Of a stretch of DNA of 64,000 bases, positions 1 through 13,400 are shown in pieces (position 1 is the stretch's first letter; each line of letters opens with the position of its first letter). The stretch is from Flaccisagitta enflata (lineage: Eukaryota; Chaetognatha; Sagittoidea; Aphragmophora). Under the pieces are notes generated by a model. It had not been told where the DNA came from and ran no database searches. It saw only the letters and a program-made list of their open reading frames with translations. Both the position numbers and the translations under genes were made by a program. Location of the stretch: NCBI GenBank assembly GCA_965153355.1, contig OZ231127.1, forward strand, positions 84,878,001 to 84,942,000. Direction: 5' to 3'.

Positions 1-170
1 ACAAACAGATTGACAGACAGACTTTGCGACTCATGGAGTCGCTTTTACGCGACTCAAAAAAGAGGGAAAGAGAGAGAAAACGAGGTCATTAGACCTAAGT
101 CGCGTGCGTCCGCATTTTCACAAAACGTCAGACAAACAGACAGGCAGATAGACTGAAATTTTTCAACATG
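1..170. repeat. Dispersed repeat copy with terminal hairpin (partner at 23875-24035)
   Basis: This stretch is nearly identical to 23875-24035. Both carry a GACAGACAGACTTTGCG segment and then a 7-bp stem, GAGTCGC / GCGACTC, at 36-42 and 49-55. A purine run and CTAAGTCGCGTGCGTCCGC follow. A short further match (ATCGAGCAACCTATCAAATA) occurs near 358 and 24178. The window probably begins inside the repeat. It belongs to the hairpin-ended repeats described elsewhere in this annotation. Confidence 0.75.
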
Positions 171-559
171 ACCTTTGAAGTAGCCAACAAGTCCATACTG
201 ATACTTTAAAACCTTTAGAATGTCTTTAAAACATTTGAAACGCCTTTTAAACAACTATTTGACGGACCGACGGACTGGCGGACTGACGGACCAAAAAGTG
301 GCTGATAGAGTCGCGAAGCACGCGACTAAAAACAGGAAGCAGACAAAACGCTCTTTGAATATCGAGCAACCTATCAAATACCATCTCCTGCAGCACAAAA
401 AGACATTAAGTAACAGATAAACTATTCAGTGTTTGTTTTAGAATCGAAATAAAATGTTGAATTTCGAAATCATAATGGACAAGCACAAGCCATCTTGTTC
501 AAGTACACAAACATAAATGCAAGTACATTTAGAAAATCACAGCGATCAACCATGGTGAT

Positions 560-1050
560 CAGTTGTGAGAAATTCCGGTCATTCTTTCATGGCACGATGC
601 TGTCATGATCCAAATGTTACGGTACTGATATCAGGCCCTGATATCATACTGTTACGCCATCACGCTGGCCATCAGCTGATGTGGCACTGGTGTCATGCTG
701 TTTTAGCTGAAACGCTGATGTCACACTGATGTGACTAGGGATGTGGAAGCGATTGACCGCTTCCATTTTGGAGGGTGGGATAGCTACTAGTATTTGTACT
801 ACAAAATGGAAGCGGAAGCGGAAGCGGAAGCGGTGGAAGCGGCACTAAAATCGACCGCTTCCACATCCCTAGATGTGACACTGTTATATGCCTTATGATG
901 TCATGCTGATGTAACGCTTATGTCCTAATGTTACACCATCACTGATGTTATGCTGCCATGCTGTTAAGCGGATGTGACACTGATGTCATTATGTAACGCT
1001 GTCATGCTGATGTGACGTGGTTGTTGTGCTGTTAGGCCATTACGCTGATG
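560..1050. repeat. Degenerate minisatellite (CTGATGTCATGCTGTTACGC-like)
   Basis: Short words such as CTGATGTCA, GCTGTTA and CACGCTGATGT recur every 20-30 bases in degenerate form. The array is interrupted by the small inverted-repeat element at 735-872. I see no coding potential. Confidence 0.6.
735..872. mobile_element. 138-bp MITE with 6-bp target duplication
   Basis: The element begins CTAGGGATGTGGAAGCG and ends with the exact reverse complement. Inside is a short array of GGAAGC units. ATGTGA stands directly on both sides (729-734 and 873-878), as expected of a target-site duplication. The host sequence is a degenerate minisatellite containing similar words, so the duplication could partly be chance. 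There is no coding capacity, so it is non-autonomous. The superfamily is not determinable. Confidence 0.65.
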
Positions 1051-1439
1051 TGCAAGTCTGATTTTAGGGCAAGCCCGCGAGCCCGATGCTCTCGGTTTTA
1101 CCTTCGGGCTTTCATATTTTCTGAGCCCGACAGGCTCTCTCTCAATGGGATGGATCTGAGGTGCTCAAGCTAATGGTAGAGTGGCACTATCAATCTCATA
1201 CCCTCCATCCTCGAAGTGAAATGGCGACTTTAGCCCTTTGGTTGACTGAAGGAACCCATAAATGTTCATTTTTATGGAATTCCAGGTAGCACGGGCTCTA
1301 TATCTGTCAGGGGTATTACCCCCATTATCTTCTCGGTTTTCAAGTCTCTCAATTTGACACATTTTAGCTTCTTACCTGTATAACTTCTTGTAGAAGTGAA
1401 TAAAACCCCTGGAATTGGTTTTATTTGAAAGATGATATG

Positions 1440-1990
1440 AAGTAGATTTCCTTAAACTATAAACCTGGGATGAGGGGCCCTAAGGGGCCCCTAGGGGCCC
1501 CTTGAGGGAACCCCAAATGTCCTAAAATGGCAGAATTGCAACCAAATCTGGTAATTTTTCCATTCAAATCTTATTTGAATTACTTGACAAACTTATTCTC
1601 AACATCATTTGACCTATCTAGTAACTTTATAAAAGAAAAGGGATACAAATGGCAAAAAGGGCCCTTAAGGGTACTCAACGTAAGGTCCCAAATACCCCAA
1701 AAATCCTGCACATCTTAAAAATTCAAAAATTTTCATTGATAAAAGACTGGGATCAAATGCATGCAATTTGATTTGAAATATGATTTGATGAAAAGGTATA
1801 ACAAATTCAATGCTTGTAGTCAGGGGCCCAAAAGTCCCCAGTAGGGGGCTCAAAAATACCCAGTAGGGGCCCTAAATGTCCAAAAACTGGAAAATTTTAT
1901 ACAAATTGAGAATTTTCTCCATTTTAGTTGTAACAACCACCTAGAATTTATTATAAGAATATTTTTGACCTTCTCTGATAAATATCTTGG
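1440..1990. repeat. Degenerate repeat with GGGGCCCC palindromes
   Basis: Clusters of AGGGGCCCCT-type palindromes lie at about 1473-1505 and 1822-1872. Each is followed by similar text (AAATGTCC, then a TGGTAATTTT/GGAAAATTTT-like stretch). This suggests a degenerate tandem unit of a few hundred bases. Open frames here are short and unconvincing. Confidence 0.4.
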
Positions 1991-2079
1991 CGAGTTGCTA
2001 AAGTATTCACATGCAAAGACCCAAAGGGTACCCTAAGTAAGCATAAGCAAATAAGGCCAACACCTTACAGTCGCATGCA

Positions 2080-2275
2080 GTCCTTAAGACCATAGCCATA
2101 TCATGTCACTGCAGTTTTATACATGCCGCTTTACTTGTCACTTCAATGCTTAGCTTCATCCCTTTTCCTAATCCCTGCATTGCAGTTTCATTTCTACGCC
2201 ACATCATGTCACTGCAGTTTTATAAATGCCTCTTTACTTGTAACTTCAATGCTCAGCTTCATCCCTTTTCCTCAC
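2080..2275. repeat. ~90-bp repeat unit, two copies (also at 23680-23870)
   Basis: A unit containing CATCATGTCACTGCAGTTTT, then TGCCTCTTTACT, then CTTAGCTTCATCCCTT occurs twice here. It occurs twice again at about 23680-23870, just upstream of the other copy of the 1-170 repeat. Confidence 0.7.
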
Positions 2276-2452
2276 GGTTCCTCGAAGGCGTCATTACAAT
2301 GAAAATTCAGATTTCCAGACCGAGAGGTGGTTCAACGCGAATTAAAGAATGTGATCTTACATTTTCGTTTTATCGCTTAAGATGCGAACGCGTGAAAAAG
2401 AATGCGCGCTATAATCGCTTTAATCTTTTTCTTTTTCGTGATATTTTCAACA

Positions 2453-3258
<806 letters not shown>

Positions 3259-3798
3259 ATATGTTTATCAAATGTGCATTATAAACTGTTTGTAAAGTGT
3301 AAATTCTGTTGGTATGCCAATTATTTCGTCTATATAACAGCCCCTCTGGCCTCTGTACTTCCATCTGTCCGGCGATTCTTCAAATCCATCCATAGGTGTT
3401 TCATCTTTAAATGACAGGAGTAGTATTTACAGCCTTGTTGCAACTGCCCTGTATCTACACTTAAACAGCCTTCAAGATTATCAGCTGTGCCCGCTCGTGT
3501 GGCTTAGTTGTGTGAAACTATACCCGCCATGTCAATTTTACTGTTGGTCTGGTCCGTCTATTTGTCATGATTATAATGATGTTTGTCAGCTTTTTCGCCT
3601 ATCTTCCCATCCGGAATGTCCCTTCGATCCTTAAGCATATTAAATAGCCCTGTATCCAAACTTTTTTGAATAGAGAGAGGTATCATTTTCAATGCCATCA
3701 ATTTGCAGCGCGGGCGTCCATCGACCTCAGCGGAACCCGATGTATCTGACCAACAGCGTGACAATTCTCAGGTAAAATGAACCAACCTTGACTGATTG
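3259..3798. other. No recognised gene
   Basis: This is non-repetitive sequence with short frames only. I see no motif, splice chain or RNA gene that I can support. Confidence 0.5.
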
Positions 3799-4010
3799 AC
3801 AAGGCCGGATACACGGCTACCCTAGTCGCGTGCGGGTGGGCAGGAGCAGTGCTAGAGGTCACTTTGGCATCTGGGCAGGAGCCGTAAGCTCAAAAAGCTC
3901 AAAAACGCTGAAAAAGTAAAAAGGGGACCGACCGACCAATCAACCGACCGACCGACTGACCGACCGACCAACATAGCAGGGTGTAGAGTCGCGTAGCATG
4001 CGACTAAAAA
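3799..4010 (-). repeat. Hairpin-ended dispersed repeat, family R1
   Basis: The copy runs from ACAAGGCCGGATACACGG through GTCGCGTGCGGGTGGGCAGG and a (GACC)n-rich stretch to TAGAGTCGC...GCGACTAAAAA. The terminal stem is AGTCGC / GCGACT (3987-4005). Related copies lie near 4898, 10018, 13870, 31360, 51270, 53270 and 63656. The strand given is arbitrary. Confidence 0.75.
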
Positions 4011-4037
4011 TGTTTTATTGATTGCTCGAGCAAAAGA

Positions 4038-4287
4038 ACAAGGCCAAGTAGGCCAACAATGCGTCCTCTTTGAATGAATGTTTTTTTTATGAATGAATGT
4101 TTTTTATGAATGAATGTTTTTTTATGAATGAATGTCATTTATGAATGATTGTCATTCATGAATAGGTTAGAATTATATTTCTGTTGAAAAAATGCATGAT
4201 TTTGATGTTTTTAATGAATGCGTTACCAACCAACCGACAGACAGACGGACACAGCCTATTATAGAGATGCGAGGACGCATCTAAAAA
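4038..4287 (-). repeat. Hairpin-ended dispersed repeat, family R2
   Basis: It starts AACAAGGCCAAGTAGGCCAA and ends ATAGAGATGCG-AGGA-CGCATCTAAAAA. The terminal stem is AGATGCG / CGCATCT (4265-4282). The middle carries an ATGAATGTTTTT-type microsatellite and a CCAACCGACAGAC stretch. The layout matches R1 but the stem sequence differs. Confidence 0.75.
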
Positions 4288-4307
4288 TCCTCAATCGAAA
4301 ACTGTTG

Positions 4308-4376
4308 TTCATTTGTCGGTTGGTAACGCAAACTTTTGACGATCCACCTGGTGCGCTTATTGGCCTACTTGGTCGA
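4308..4376 (+). repeat. R2 repeat fragment, opposite orientation
   Basis: GTCGGTTGGTAACGC, then GACGATCCACCTGGTGCGC, then ATTGGCCTACTTGG match the reverse of the R2 body. The hairpin end is absent. Confidence 0.6.
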
Positions 4377-4897
4377 GGACCAAAAACCGAGGACAAGCAA
4401 TTTAGTTGCTGCTCAACTTCAATGTTCTTAGTCCCTCTGTGATGCCTGCTCATTGAATTTTCCGCCCTTTCGCTTTTCTACTTATTTTTGTATACCTACC
4501 TACCCCTCTCAAAGTCACTTAGCCAGTGTCTAAAATCACGCATTTTGTAGGTGTTTGTGTGTGTGTGCATATGCGCGCGCGCGTGTGCATGCGTGCATGC
4601 GTGCGTCCATGTGTGTGTGTGCGCGCACGCGCTGAACACGCCATCTCTGCCGCCGGGATATTCGTGACTGAACTATGAGATAAAACTTTCGATGCTCTTG
4701 CGTTTTATCTTCCTGAGGAAAGACTTAAAACATGAAATTGCTGGATCATATCACTGCTCGAGCAATTGATATTTAGACCTATCAATCATTGAGCAAAAGA
4801 TTTTTTGGTCGCTAAGATTCACTGCAATTACCCTTTGCAGTCACTCTTTGCAATCACCCTTTTGCAAGTACAGCGTATAATCAAACTTGCAGTCACC

Positions 4898-5063
4898 TTT
4901 TTAGTCGCGGATGAGCGACTCTATAAGAGGCTTTGTCCGTCCGTCGGTCGGTCCGTTGGTTGGTCGGTCCGTTGGTGAGCACGAGTCGAAAAGTGGAAAA
5001 ACCTGCGTTTCCGCCCCTGCCCACCCGTCCGCGACTGGTATTGGCCGTGTATCCAGCCTTGTT
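4898..5063 (+). repeat. R1-type hairpin repeat, reverse orientation
   Basis: It opens TTTTTAGTCGC-GGATGA-GCGACTC (stem 4903-4920) and continues through GTCCGTCGGTCGG. It closes with CCCACCCGTCCGCGACT and GTGTATCCAGCCTTGTT. Confidence 0.7.
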
Positions 5064-5104
5064 AGATTACCCTTGCAATCACCCTTAGGAGTCAACCTTT
5101 CATT

Positions 5105-5696
5105 GTGCTTTCGAAAGAAATCTGAGTGAAAAATCACATAACTGTGGGTTTCTCTGCATTTTTATTTAGTGTTAGGGTGTGATAATATGTAACTAGACAA
5201 AATAAAATCATTCACCGAGCGTTTTTTGAGTAAACTTCAAAATGGAAAAAAATGAGACCCATTTTCAATGAAAATTCTACTGAGTTATATTTACCTATTT
5301 TTTGACTCCATATTGTTAATCTATGCAAAATTCCCTTTCATTTGATAGGTCATACTATATGGTTTGATTATAAAACAAAGTTTTCATTTTTTGAGCCACC
5401 GTTATTTTTTTGTACAGTAACTCAAAAAATGAAAATTTTAATTCTTAGCAAAAGTATATAGTGTGACCTATCAAATGAAAGGGAACATTATAGAGTCAAA
5501 AAATAGATCAGTACTACTCAGTAGAATCTTCATTGAAAATACGTCTGATTTTTTTCCATTTTGAAGATTACTCAAAAAGCGCCCGGTGAATGATTTTGTT
5601 TTGTCCAGTTACATATTATCACACCCCAACACCACACAAAAATGCGGAAAAACCCACAGTTATGTGATTTTTCACTCAGATTTTTTTTGAAAGCAC
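5105..5696. mobile_element. 592-bp palindromic (foldback) element
   Basis: The two halves are near-complete reverse complements around a centre near 5400. The outer part of the left arm reads GTGCTTTCGAAAG and the right arm ends CTTTTTTTTGAAAGCAC with small differences. The arms extend through CACATAACTGTGGG / CCCACAGTTATGTG and CTATCAAATGAAAGGGAA. No coding frame is present. The exact ends and any target duplication are unclear. Confidence 0.75.
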
Positions 5697-5741
5697 TGTG
5701 CTTTGCAGACATCCTTTGTAACTCCAACAGGATTCTGACTA

Positions 5742-6136
5742 CACGCTTTTTATTTTATAAAAACATGGATTTTGTGATTTAGTGAGCTTAAGCATTCTTA
5801 TCTTTAGCCCCGTTTTAAAGCTCAAGCGTTTTTAACATTATTTTTATGTTTTTATTACTATAGTGATATATTTTAAGTAATTACTAAAAAAACATTTTTA
5901 TTATATAAAAATAAATGTAAGATTGATATATTATAAATAATAAATTATCATTTTAAAAATAATTAATCAAAATATCAATCATTTAGGATTCTTCATCTGA
6001 TTTTACTAGTTTTATGAAAAACATTATTCTTATCTTTAAATCTGAGGCTTAGCATATTCCGAAGATGTTCTTTTTTTTTTGCTAATTCTGAGGCTGATGC
6101 TCTTTTAAACAGTGTTCTTATAAAAAGAAAAGCGTG
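5742..6136. mobile_element. TA-flanked MITE, 395 bp
   Basis: Termini CACGCTTTT and AAAAGCGTG are inverted and extend imperfectly to about 22 bp. TA flanks both sides (5740-5741 and 6137-6138), as in Tc1/mariner-type insertions. The interior is AT-rich and non-coding. Confidence 0.55.
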
Positions 6137-6354
6137 TACGACAGACAAAATTTATCGGTCCCTCAAAATCCAATACATCGGAATTTAACTGTACCCCTCG
6201 CAATCACTCTTTGCGGCACTCCCGCTTCCCCAGGCATAGACCCAAATAGTGACTTATACACATTAATGTGGAATTGATACACCAATAGATTTTAAAAAAT
6301 AAGCCTGCTCATGGACATGATGGTCAAGGGCTCTTCCACTAATATAGCCCTCTG

Positions 6355-6840
6355 CAGGCACAGTCGCCCAGAGCATGACACTTGTTGACCTGAAATGATC
6401 AGCGCTAACTTGGATGGTTCAGGAGTCAGGACCCTGATGGTGAACATAACACATATCTAGGAAAGATGAAATCGTTTTAGAGCGCTTTTGAAGATATCTA
6501 AAAAAAGTACTGTTTTGCTACATTTTTTATCATATCTCTATGCAATTGAGTTTTTCAGTAACTCCGGGAGCAGATCTGATCTCAAATATTGGTTTCCAGT
6601 TTGTTTGATATGTCATAATACCCTGAGCCGGATCAAGCTACCGCAGGGCCTAAGGCTTAAGAGCTACCGCGGGGCCCCCCTAGCCACCCCCCCCCCCTTT
6701 GCTGCCCCCTTGCAGTCACCTCTTTTCTACCCTGCCAAAAACTATTGGAGGTAAACTACAAAGGCATTCATCTTTTAAAGCTGATGAATGTAAAAAAAAA
6801 AAAAAGAATCTTATGTTGAATAAAATTTTATTGGAGAAAA

Positions 6841-6886
<46 letters not shown>

Positions 6887-7391
6887 TTCTTTTTCTTTTT
6901 CTCATTCTTCTTCTTTTTCTTTTTTTCTTTTTCTTTCCTTTTCATTCCTTCTCTTTTGTTCCTTTTCCTTTTTTTCCAAAGGGTATGAGCTGTACCGCGG
7001 GGCCCCCCTTACCGCGGGGCCTAAGGCTTAAGCCTTATAAGCCTAATGGGTGATCCGGCTCAGATAATACCATATAAAACGATAATATGAAAATTGAATC
7101 AACATTTTATTTCTTTTGCAAAAGTATGTAGTATGACATATCAAACAAACTGGAAACCATAATTAGAGATCTGATCTGGATGTGAAAATACTGGAAAACT
7201 CAATCACTAAGAGTTATGACACAAAATGTAGCAAAATAGTGATTTCTTTAAAATATCTTAAAAAACAACCTTAAAAAGGGTTTAAATTTTCTTAGATATG
7301 TTTTATATGCACCATCAGGGTCCTGAAATCATCTAAGTTGGTGCTGATCATTTCAGGTCAACTAGCGTCATGCTCTGGGTGGCTATGCCTG
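6355..7391. mobile_element. 1.04-kb foldback element next to an exon
   Basis: Long arms (about 6355-6650 and 7050-7391) are inverted copies. Examples are CAGGCACAGTCGCCCAGAGC against GCTCTGGGTGGCTATGCCTG, and CCTGAAATGATCAGC against GCTGATCATTTCAGG. The loop holds TACCGCGGGGC segments, a poly-C run and a (TTTC)n tract at 6840-6960. No coding frame is present. The right end abuts the pyrimidine tract of the acceptor at 7401. Confidence 0.75.
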
Positions 7392-7413
7392 TCTTTTTCA
7401 GGCGAATTTGTTG

Positions 7414-10400
7414 ATGGATGGGCACTACAATTTAACACTGGAGGTTGCACCATGCGGCACATATGAATCTAGTGTTGGGGAAGCAAGTTCAGATATTGAT
7501 GTCGTAGATCTATCTGATGATACAGAGATGAGTATTGAGTCAGCAACTTCCTTTTCACCAGCAACTTCCCCAATACAAATGACCGTTGAGCAATCTGAAG
7601 AAGAGGTTGTTGCTATTGAAATCATAGACATATCTGAGGAGCAAGAGTCGGCATCTATGAATCAGACTTTGCCAAGATCTGACCCAGATGGTAGACAGAG
7701 TAAGCCATTGGATACGCCTGCACCCCAGAGAATACACCTAGCATCATTTCTTGAAGCACTGCATGTTAAAGCAAGTACGGGGGATACCAGAAATCTCCTA
7801 AATAAGACCAAAGTCTCTACCCCTAAGATATCACCAACTGGGAGCCAGTGCACAGCAACAGCATCAAGTGAACCCTCCCCACAAGAACCGGACATCAGGG
7901 AGACCATACAGTCACAATCCAGTGTTTCTCCTGTCTTATCTTTAGATCCCTCTACTGAAGATGTCCCTCAGTGTTTGCAAGTTTCGAGTTCTAATTTATC
8001 ACCTGGTGAAAGTCACTATGCAACAAGTACATTGATTGACATCTCGTCACATGAACACATAGTCAGGAAAGAAATACAGTCATCCCAGCAGTCACAGTCT
8101 GCAGTTTCCCTGGCTTCATACAATCCTGCTTTAAACAAATCAATTTCTGAAGCGATCCAAAATGATACATGTAGAGGCCCCTCAGGTGATCCGTCTTTTA
8201 ACATCACTCAGCATCTGTCATCACAATCTTACTCAAAAACCTCAAAAGATGCATCGACAAATACTGGTCCGGAATTATTATGGCCTCTTCTCAAATCCCA
8301 TAGATTGGATAAATCTCATGTAAGGATTTCCCAATGGAAGGGACCAAAAGTACATTTGGTGAAGCTGCCGGTACGACGGAAGAAGAATGTAAGCAAGCGT
8401 CAGATAACTGCTCTTGCCCACAAATTTCTCAATATGGCTAAAATCTCAACCTCAGATATCAGTTCTTTACTTGCTGAGATGTTACGAAAATCCGGTCTTT
8501 TGTCAGAAGTGTTGAAGAAATGCAAAGTTCTGCAACAGACAATTCTTGATCCATTTGAATTAAGAAAGGCTTGTAATCTCAGTAACAATTCTCTTAAGTT
8601 ACTGATCCAAGGTAAAATCCATTAATGAATTGCTTCCTGATCATTCAAGAAACTTAATCTTTGCTTACAGGGTACAATAGATCTCGTCTAGACTTGAGAT
8701 AACGGGGGCAAGCATTGTGGAAAGACAAATGCAGCTAGGGGAGCGATATTTGGATCATACATTAATCAAAGGATGCTTAATTCCTCGTGATAGCTGGTTG
8801 CCATGGAAACACATTGCCATGTATTCTTGCTAAAATATCAATATTTTGAGATATTTTTTAGGGAACATTGCTTAAAATCAAATTTGCTACAACTTTCCCA
8901 GAGTATGTTCTGTAAGAATGTTGCTTATTTGGTCGTTGCTAGGGAGCGTATCTTTGTGTGACAGCGCCTAGCAACCGCTAAACGAGCGACTTTCTTACAG
9001 AACATACTGTGGGAAAGTTGTAGCAGATTTAATAAAAAAAAATATTCCCTAAAAAATTTCTCAAAATATTGATATTTCAGTGAAAATTAATAGAAATGTG
9101 TTTCTATGGCAACCAGCTATAAAGCATCCCTTTATTAGTCCAGCAATAAAGCATCCCTTTATTAGTCTATATTTCAAATATCACTACCCTGGTTTCATTG
9201 TTTTTTCTACAATGCTTGCCCCCGTTATCTCAAGTCTAGACGAGATCTACTGTATTCAATCTCAAAGTGAGAAAAGTTATGACTTATGACATGTTAGATA
9301 CCTGAGATCGTTTCTGAAACAGTTTACAGACTAGTCAGAATGAAGCAGAAATACCTCCAATTTTTTTCTTCCTCAACATTAAAGATGAAGATAATAATAG
9401 AATTGAATGTTTATAGGCTTCAGAAAGGAAACATCATCTGCATTGCAAAACGAGCATGTCGAAAAGACTTTTGTAAAGGTATTCTTTTCAAGAACTCTGC
9501 AAAACTTAAAGTAGCTTTGACAGACAGTATTTTTTACAAAAATTGTGCTCATAGTATATGATCTCCTTATCATCATGTATAGTCTTTTGCATATGAGGCC
9601 TAATGACCAAACAAATTAGGACAGGAAAAAAATTCTGGATTACAATGGCCCAGTGGTGTGCAAAACCAATTTCTATTGCCAGCTTTGATCTCAGCTCATG
9701 AAATATTAATTACCAGTATTATATAAAATTAGTGTTTTTTTTTCAATATTACATTGTGAAAAAATCAGTAAAAAACCGACCCATCTTAAGCCTAATGTAT
9801 TGTAACCTTATCTTCCTAAATGCACAAAGTCAATGATTTGAAATCATTTTTTTCTGTAAGTGCAATATCTGATTTTTTTATCTGTCATAACATCAATATG
9901 AAAAAAAAAAATCAGTTCAAGCTTAACACGGTTGTATACACGGACCCCCAGTTGCAGATGGGTGGGAAGAGGTAGTTTGGCAAAAAACCAACCTCATTTA
10001 ACAATAGAGTATATTAAACAAAGCTGGATATGCGCCTACCCCAGTCGCGTGCCGGTGGGCAGGGGCAGTATTTGAGTTATTGGAGCAATTGGGCAGGAAC
10101 AGTGAAGCCAAAGACCGCAAAAACATAAAAAAAGTAAAATGGGAACCGACCTATGGACAGACATAGCGGGGTGTAGAGTTGCGTAGCACGAAACTAAAAA
10201 TTTGATAACTTTGTATAGCAAGCGAACTTGAGCTTCGTCACAGCGCTCAAATCCTGTAGTTAGATATTGACATTTTCTGCTTGCGAAACATGAGTTGTAT
10301 ACAAAGATCTTTATAATATTTTTAGTAGTATAAGTGAAATTACATAGAAAGACAGCAAGACAAACGTTCCTTGTGGGCAGGTGGCCTTACACGGAGGAAA

Positions 10401-13400
10401 AAAAATCCGAGAAAAACGCCATGTTCCTCGCGTATGGATGTCAAAATATTAACACAACTTTGAGTTGATAAAACGGGTATTTAAAACTGAGGTCCCCACG
10501 AGTTTCCGAGATATGTTGTAGAAGAGACAAAATGCTGTCTGTAACTGTTTTTGTTTAAGATTTTCTCCGATGGTAACTCACCGTAATCATCACTTCTTTA
10601 AGCGAAGGTTAAGCATAAAAACAAAGAAAATCGCAGATTCTGTTTTGAACTGCAGAAAAGAGAGCCGTGCGGAGAACGATATTTTCTACACTGCTACTGT
10701 TTAAGTATAATAGTCTAGATTGTATAAAAATGGATCACGGCTTAAATTTTTCTTTACAAATAGTATTATGAATCGCTTATAAAGGGATTTCCGTCTGAAA
10801 ATGACAATTGACATGATACAAAATTTTTCCTACCCCATACTACTTTATAAACTAAATTATTTTACAAATTTATGCTTCAAAATTTGCATTTTTGGAATTG
10901 TTAATGGATTTTGCCTAAAGAGTTAAAAAAAGCTGGAGTCATGGTGCATAGCATGTATTGGTTAGACAAGCAATTTAAAAGAATTGAGGCAGAGCTTGGA
11001 AGTTACGAGGCAGTAAAGATTCCAATGAAGGTGACCAAAGAAGATCCCGATTCTGAAAAGCAAGGGGCTAAAAAGGTCAAAATTGAAGACAGGCCATTGG
11101 TCTACCACACAGACCTGAAAAAATATGTTACCAAAACTCTCATGATGCTCAAAGAAAGACATATGTTACAGATGAACAAGCCGGGGATCCCTCCTAACAC
11201 AATTCAAATCCTTTGGAGTGGTGATAAAAGTGACAGCACGTTTCTCTTCAATTTTCATGTGTTGAATGTTGAGCTGGCCCAAAGCCAAGACAACGCGAGA
11301 CCTGCATTGATGTTTGAAGCGCCAGATTGCTATGATAATCTAGATACGGCATTCATGGAAGCCAAAATCGGTATTTTTTCTTGATTTATTCGAGATGCTT
11401 TAGATATTCTTAGAGCTTTAACATAAAACAAAGCTTCAAAATTACTGGGAAACAAAAGAAATTCAAGAATTATTCAAACAAGTTACATGGGGTTACAATA
11501 TTGTTACGGACGGGTGGGCAGGGGGGTCCAACCCCCATCCACACCCTACGCCCATCCCCCCACACACAATCACAAAATGCTTATTTTCCCACTTTCCAAC
11601 TCATTCATCCTGGACCCATGGACCAACAGACCGACGGACAAACAAAGCAAGTACAGTTGAATCCATCGAGAATTGAGATGTGGGTAAGCATAAGAAGAGG
11701 ATAGCCAAAACAAAGGGACTAATTATCATTGCTTATGATGGCCAATTAATCATGATTTTGCAACAAAGATGTGAAGTGAGGTTACAATATTGTTGTGGAT
11801 TGGTGGGCAAGGGCATCCAACTCCCATCCACACCCCATGCCCCCCACCAACAAACATACCCCAAATGGCATCTAAAATTCTTATTTTTCACTTTCCAAAC
11901 AAACCGATAGATGGATGGACAAAGCCTCTTATAGAGTTGCGTGTCCGCAACTAAACAGTTCAATTGAACCATTTTCATAGGTTTTATGGCTATTTTAAGT
12001 TTCGCTCAAAAATCATTTTCCATAATAATTTTTTTTTAAATAACTGTTAATTTAGTCTGATTAAGATGTTTTTTTTTATACTGTATAAAATATTTTGCCA
12101 AATCCAATGATACAGGTAAAATTATTGAAAAATGAAATCCCTAAGTTATTTCATTAGTAAATGTTTAAGATACACAAAGATATTTTCTCAATAAAGTAAC
12201 ACTTGATATAAAAGTTAGATCTCATGTCCTCCAGTCAAGATCGTCTTTGATCCCATCATGCAGTAAGATCAATGGTAATCCGTGGGGGTGTCTGTACAAG
12301 CACTGTTTGACTGACATCATTGACTTGTAGACCTTATTCATAAGCTATCATTGGCCATTGCCTTTACCAGTAATGGCGGCTGTCGCCATGAGGAAAAAAG
12401 TTGTAAGCGTTGTTCACTTTTCACCAAACTTTTGTCCTCAGTCACTGCAATTTCTTTTATTTGTTAGATCAAATCAAGAGCAATTGTGTGTATTGATTGC
12501 ACTGAAAATCAGAGAAGAATAGGACTGAGCCAAATCAAATGAGCTAGATGAGTTACGATATTCAAAATCACTCAACCAGACAACCAGCTATGCTCAATGA
12601 CATGCTTTCTTATATTTGCATGCTTAAATCAAAATATTCATTTATTCATCTTTTTTTAAATCAGAAAAAAAAAAAACAAGCTAAATGAGCTAAATGAGCT
12701 TGAATACTTAAAAACACCCTCACAGATAAGCAGCTCTGCTCACTGACATGCTTTCTTGTATTTGCTTGCTTAGACATGTATCAATATATTTATTCATTTA
12801 TTGCATTTGAAATAAAAAAAACAGATTGAGCTTAGTGAGCTAAATAAACTAAAATGTTCAAAATCACCCTCACATATGAGCAGCTATGCTTAAAACATGT
12901 TTTCTTGTATTTGCACGCTCAAACAAACTTTGAAACACTCCTTTATTGATCCTCCTGAAAATCTTTAAAAAAATCGAGAAAAAAAATCAATTTAAAGAAA
13001 CATGTGAAAAATATTTGTTGTAGAGCATTCTGCTGAAATGAAAGAGAATTATCAAATTTACTTACCCTATCAATTTCATTTGAGGGCTCAATCGGGTGGT
13101 CGAGAGCCGAAACTTCCTCATAAGAAAATGAAAACCATGTTTTCTTTAATATGACAAAAAGTCAAAGAATGACTTCGACTTTTTTCCCGATAAATCATTT
13201 AGGTTGTGCATTAAATCTAAATCAAACAGGTGTTTTTCAAATGATATCATTGACTTTAGTGAAAAATGATGAAAAAATAAACATCGCAAGCTGAAACATC
13301 TCTGCAAATCAATTTAAAATACCATTATTTATCCATTTTTGTTCTAGATGACCAAATCTCCTCAATTGAAGGCTTGGAGGTGTTTGAGGGTATCACAATA

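Noticed and set aside
3987-4010. Helitron 3' end (hairpin followed by CTAA)
   Set aside because: The hairpin touches the CTAA rather than lying about 10 bases upstream, the other end does not begin TC, and no A^T target pattern is evident. Left open as a weak alternative.
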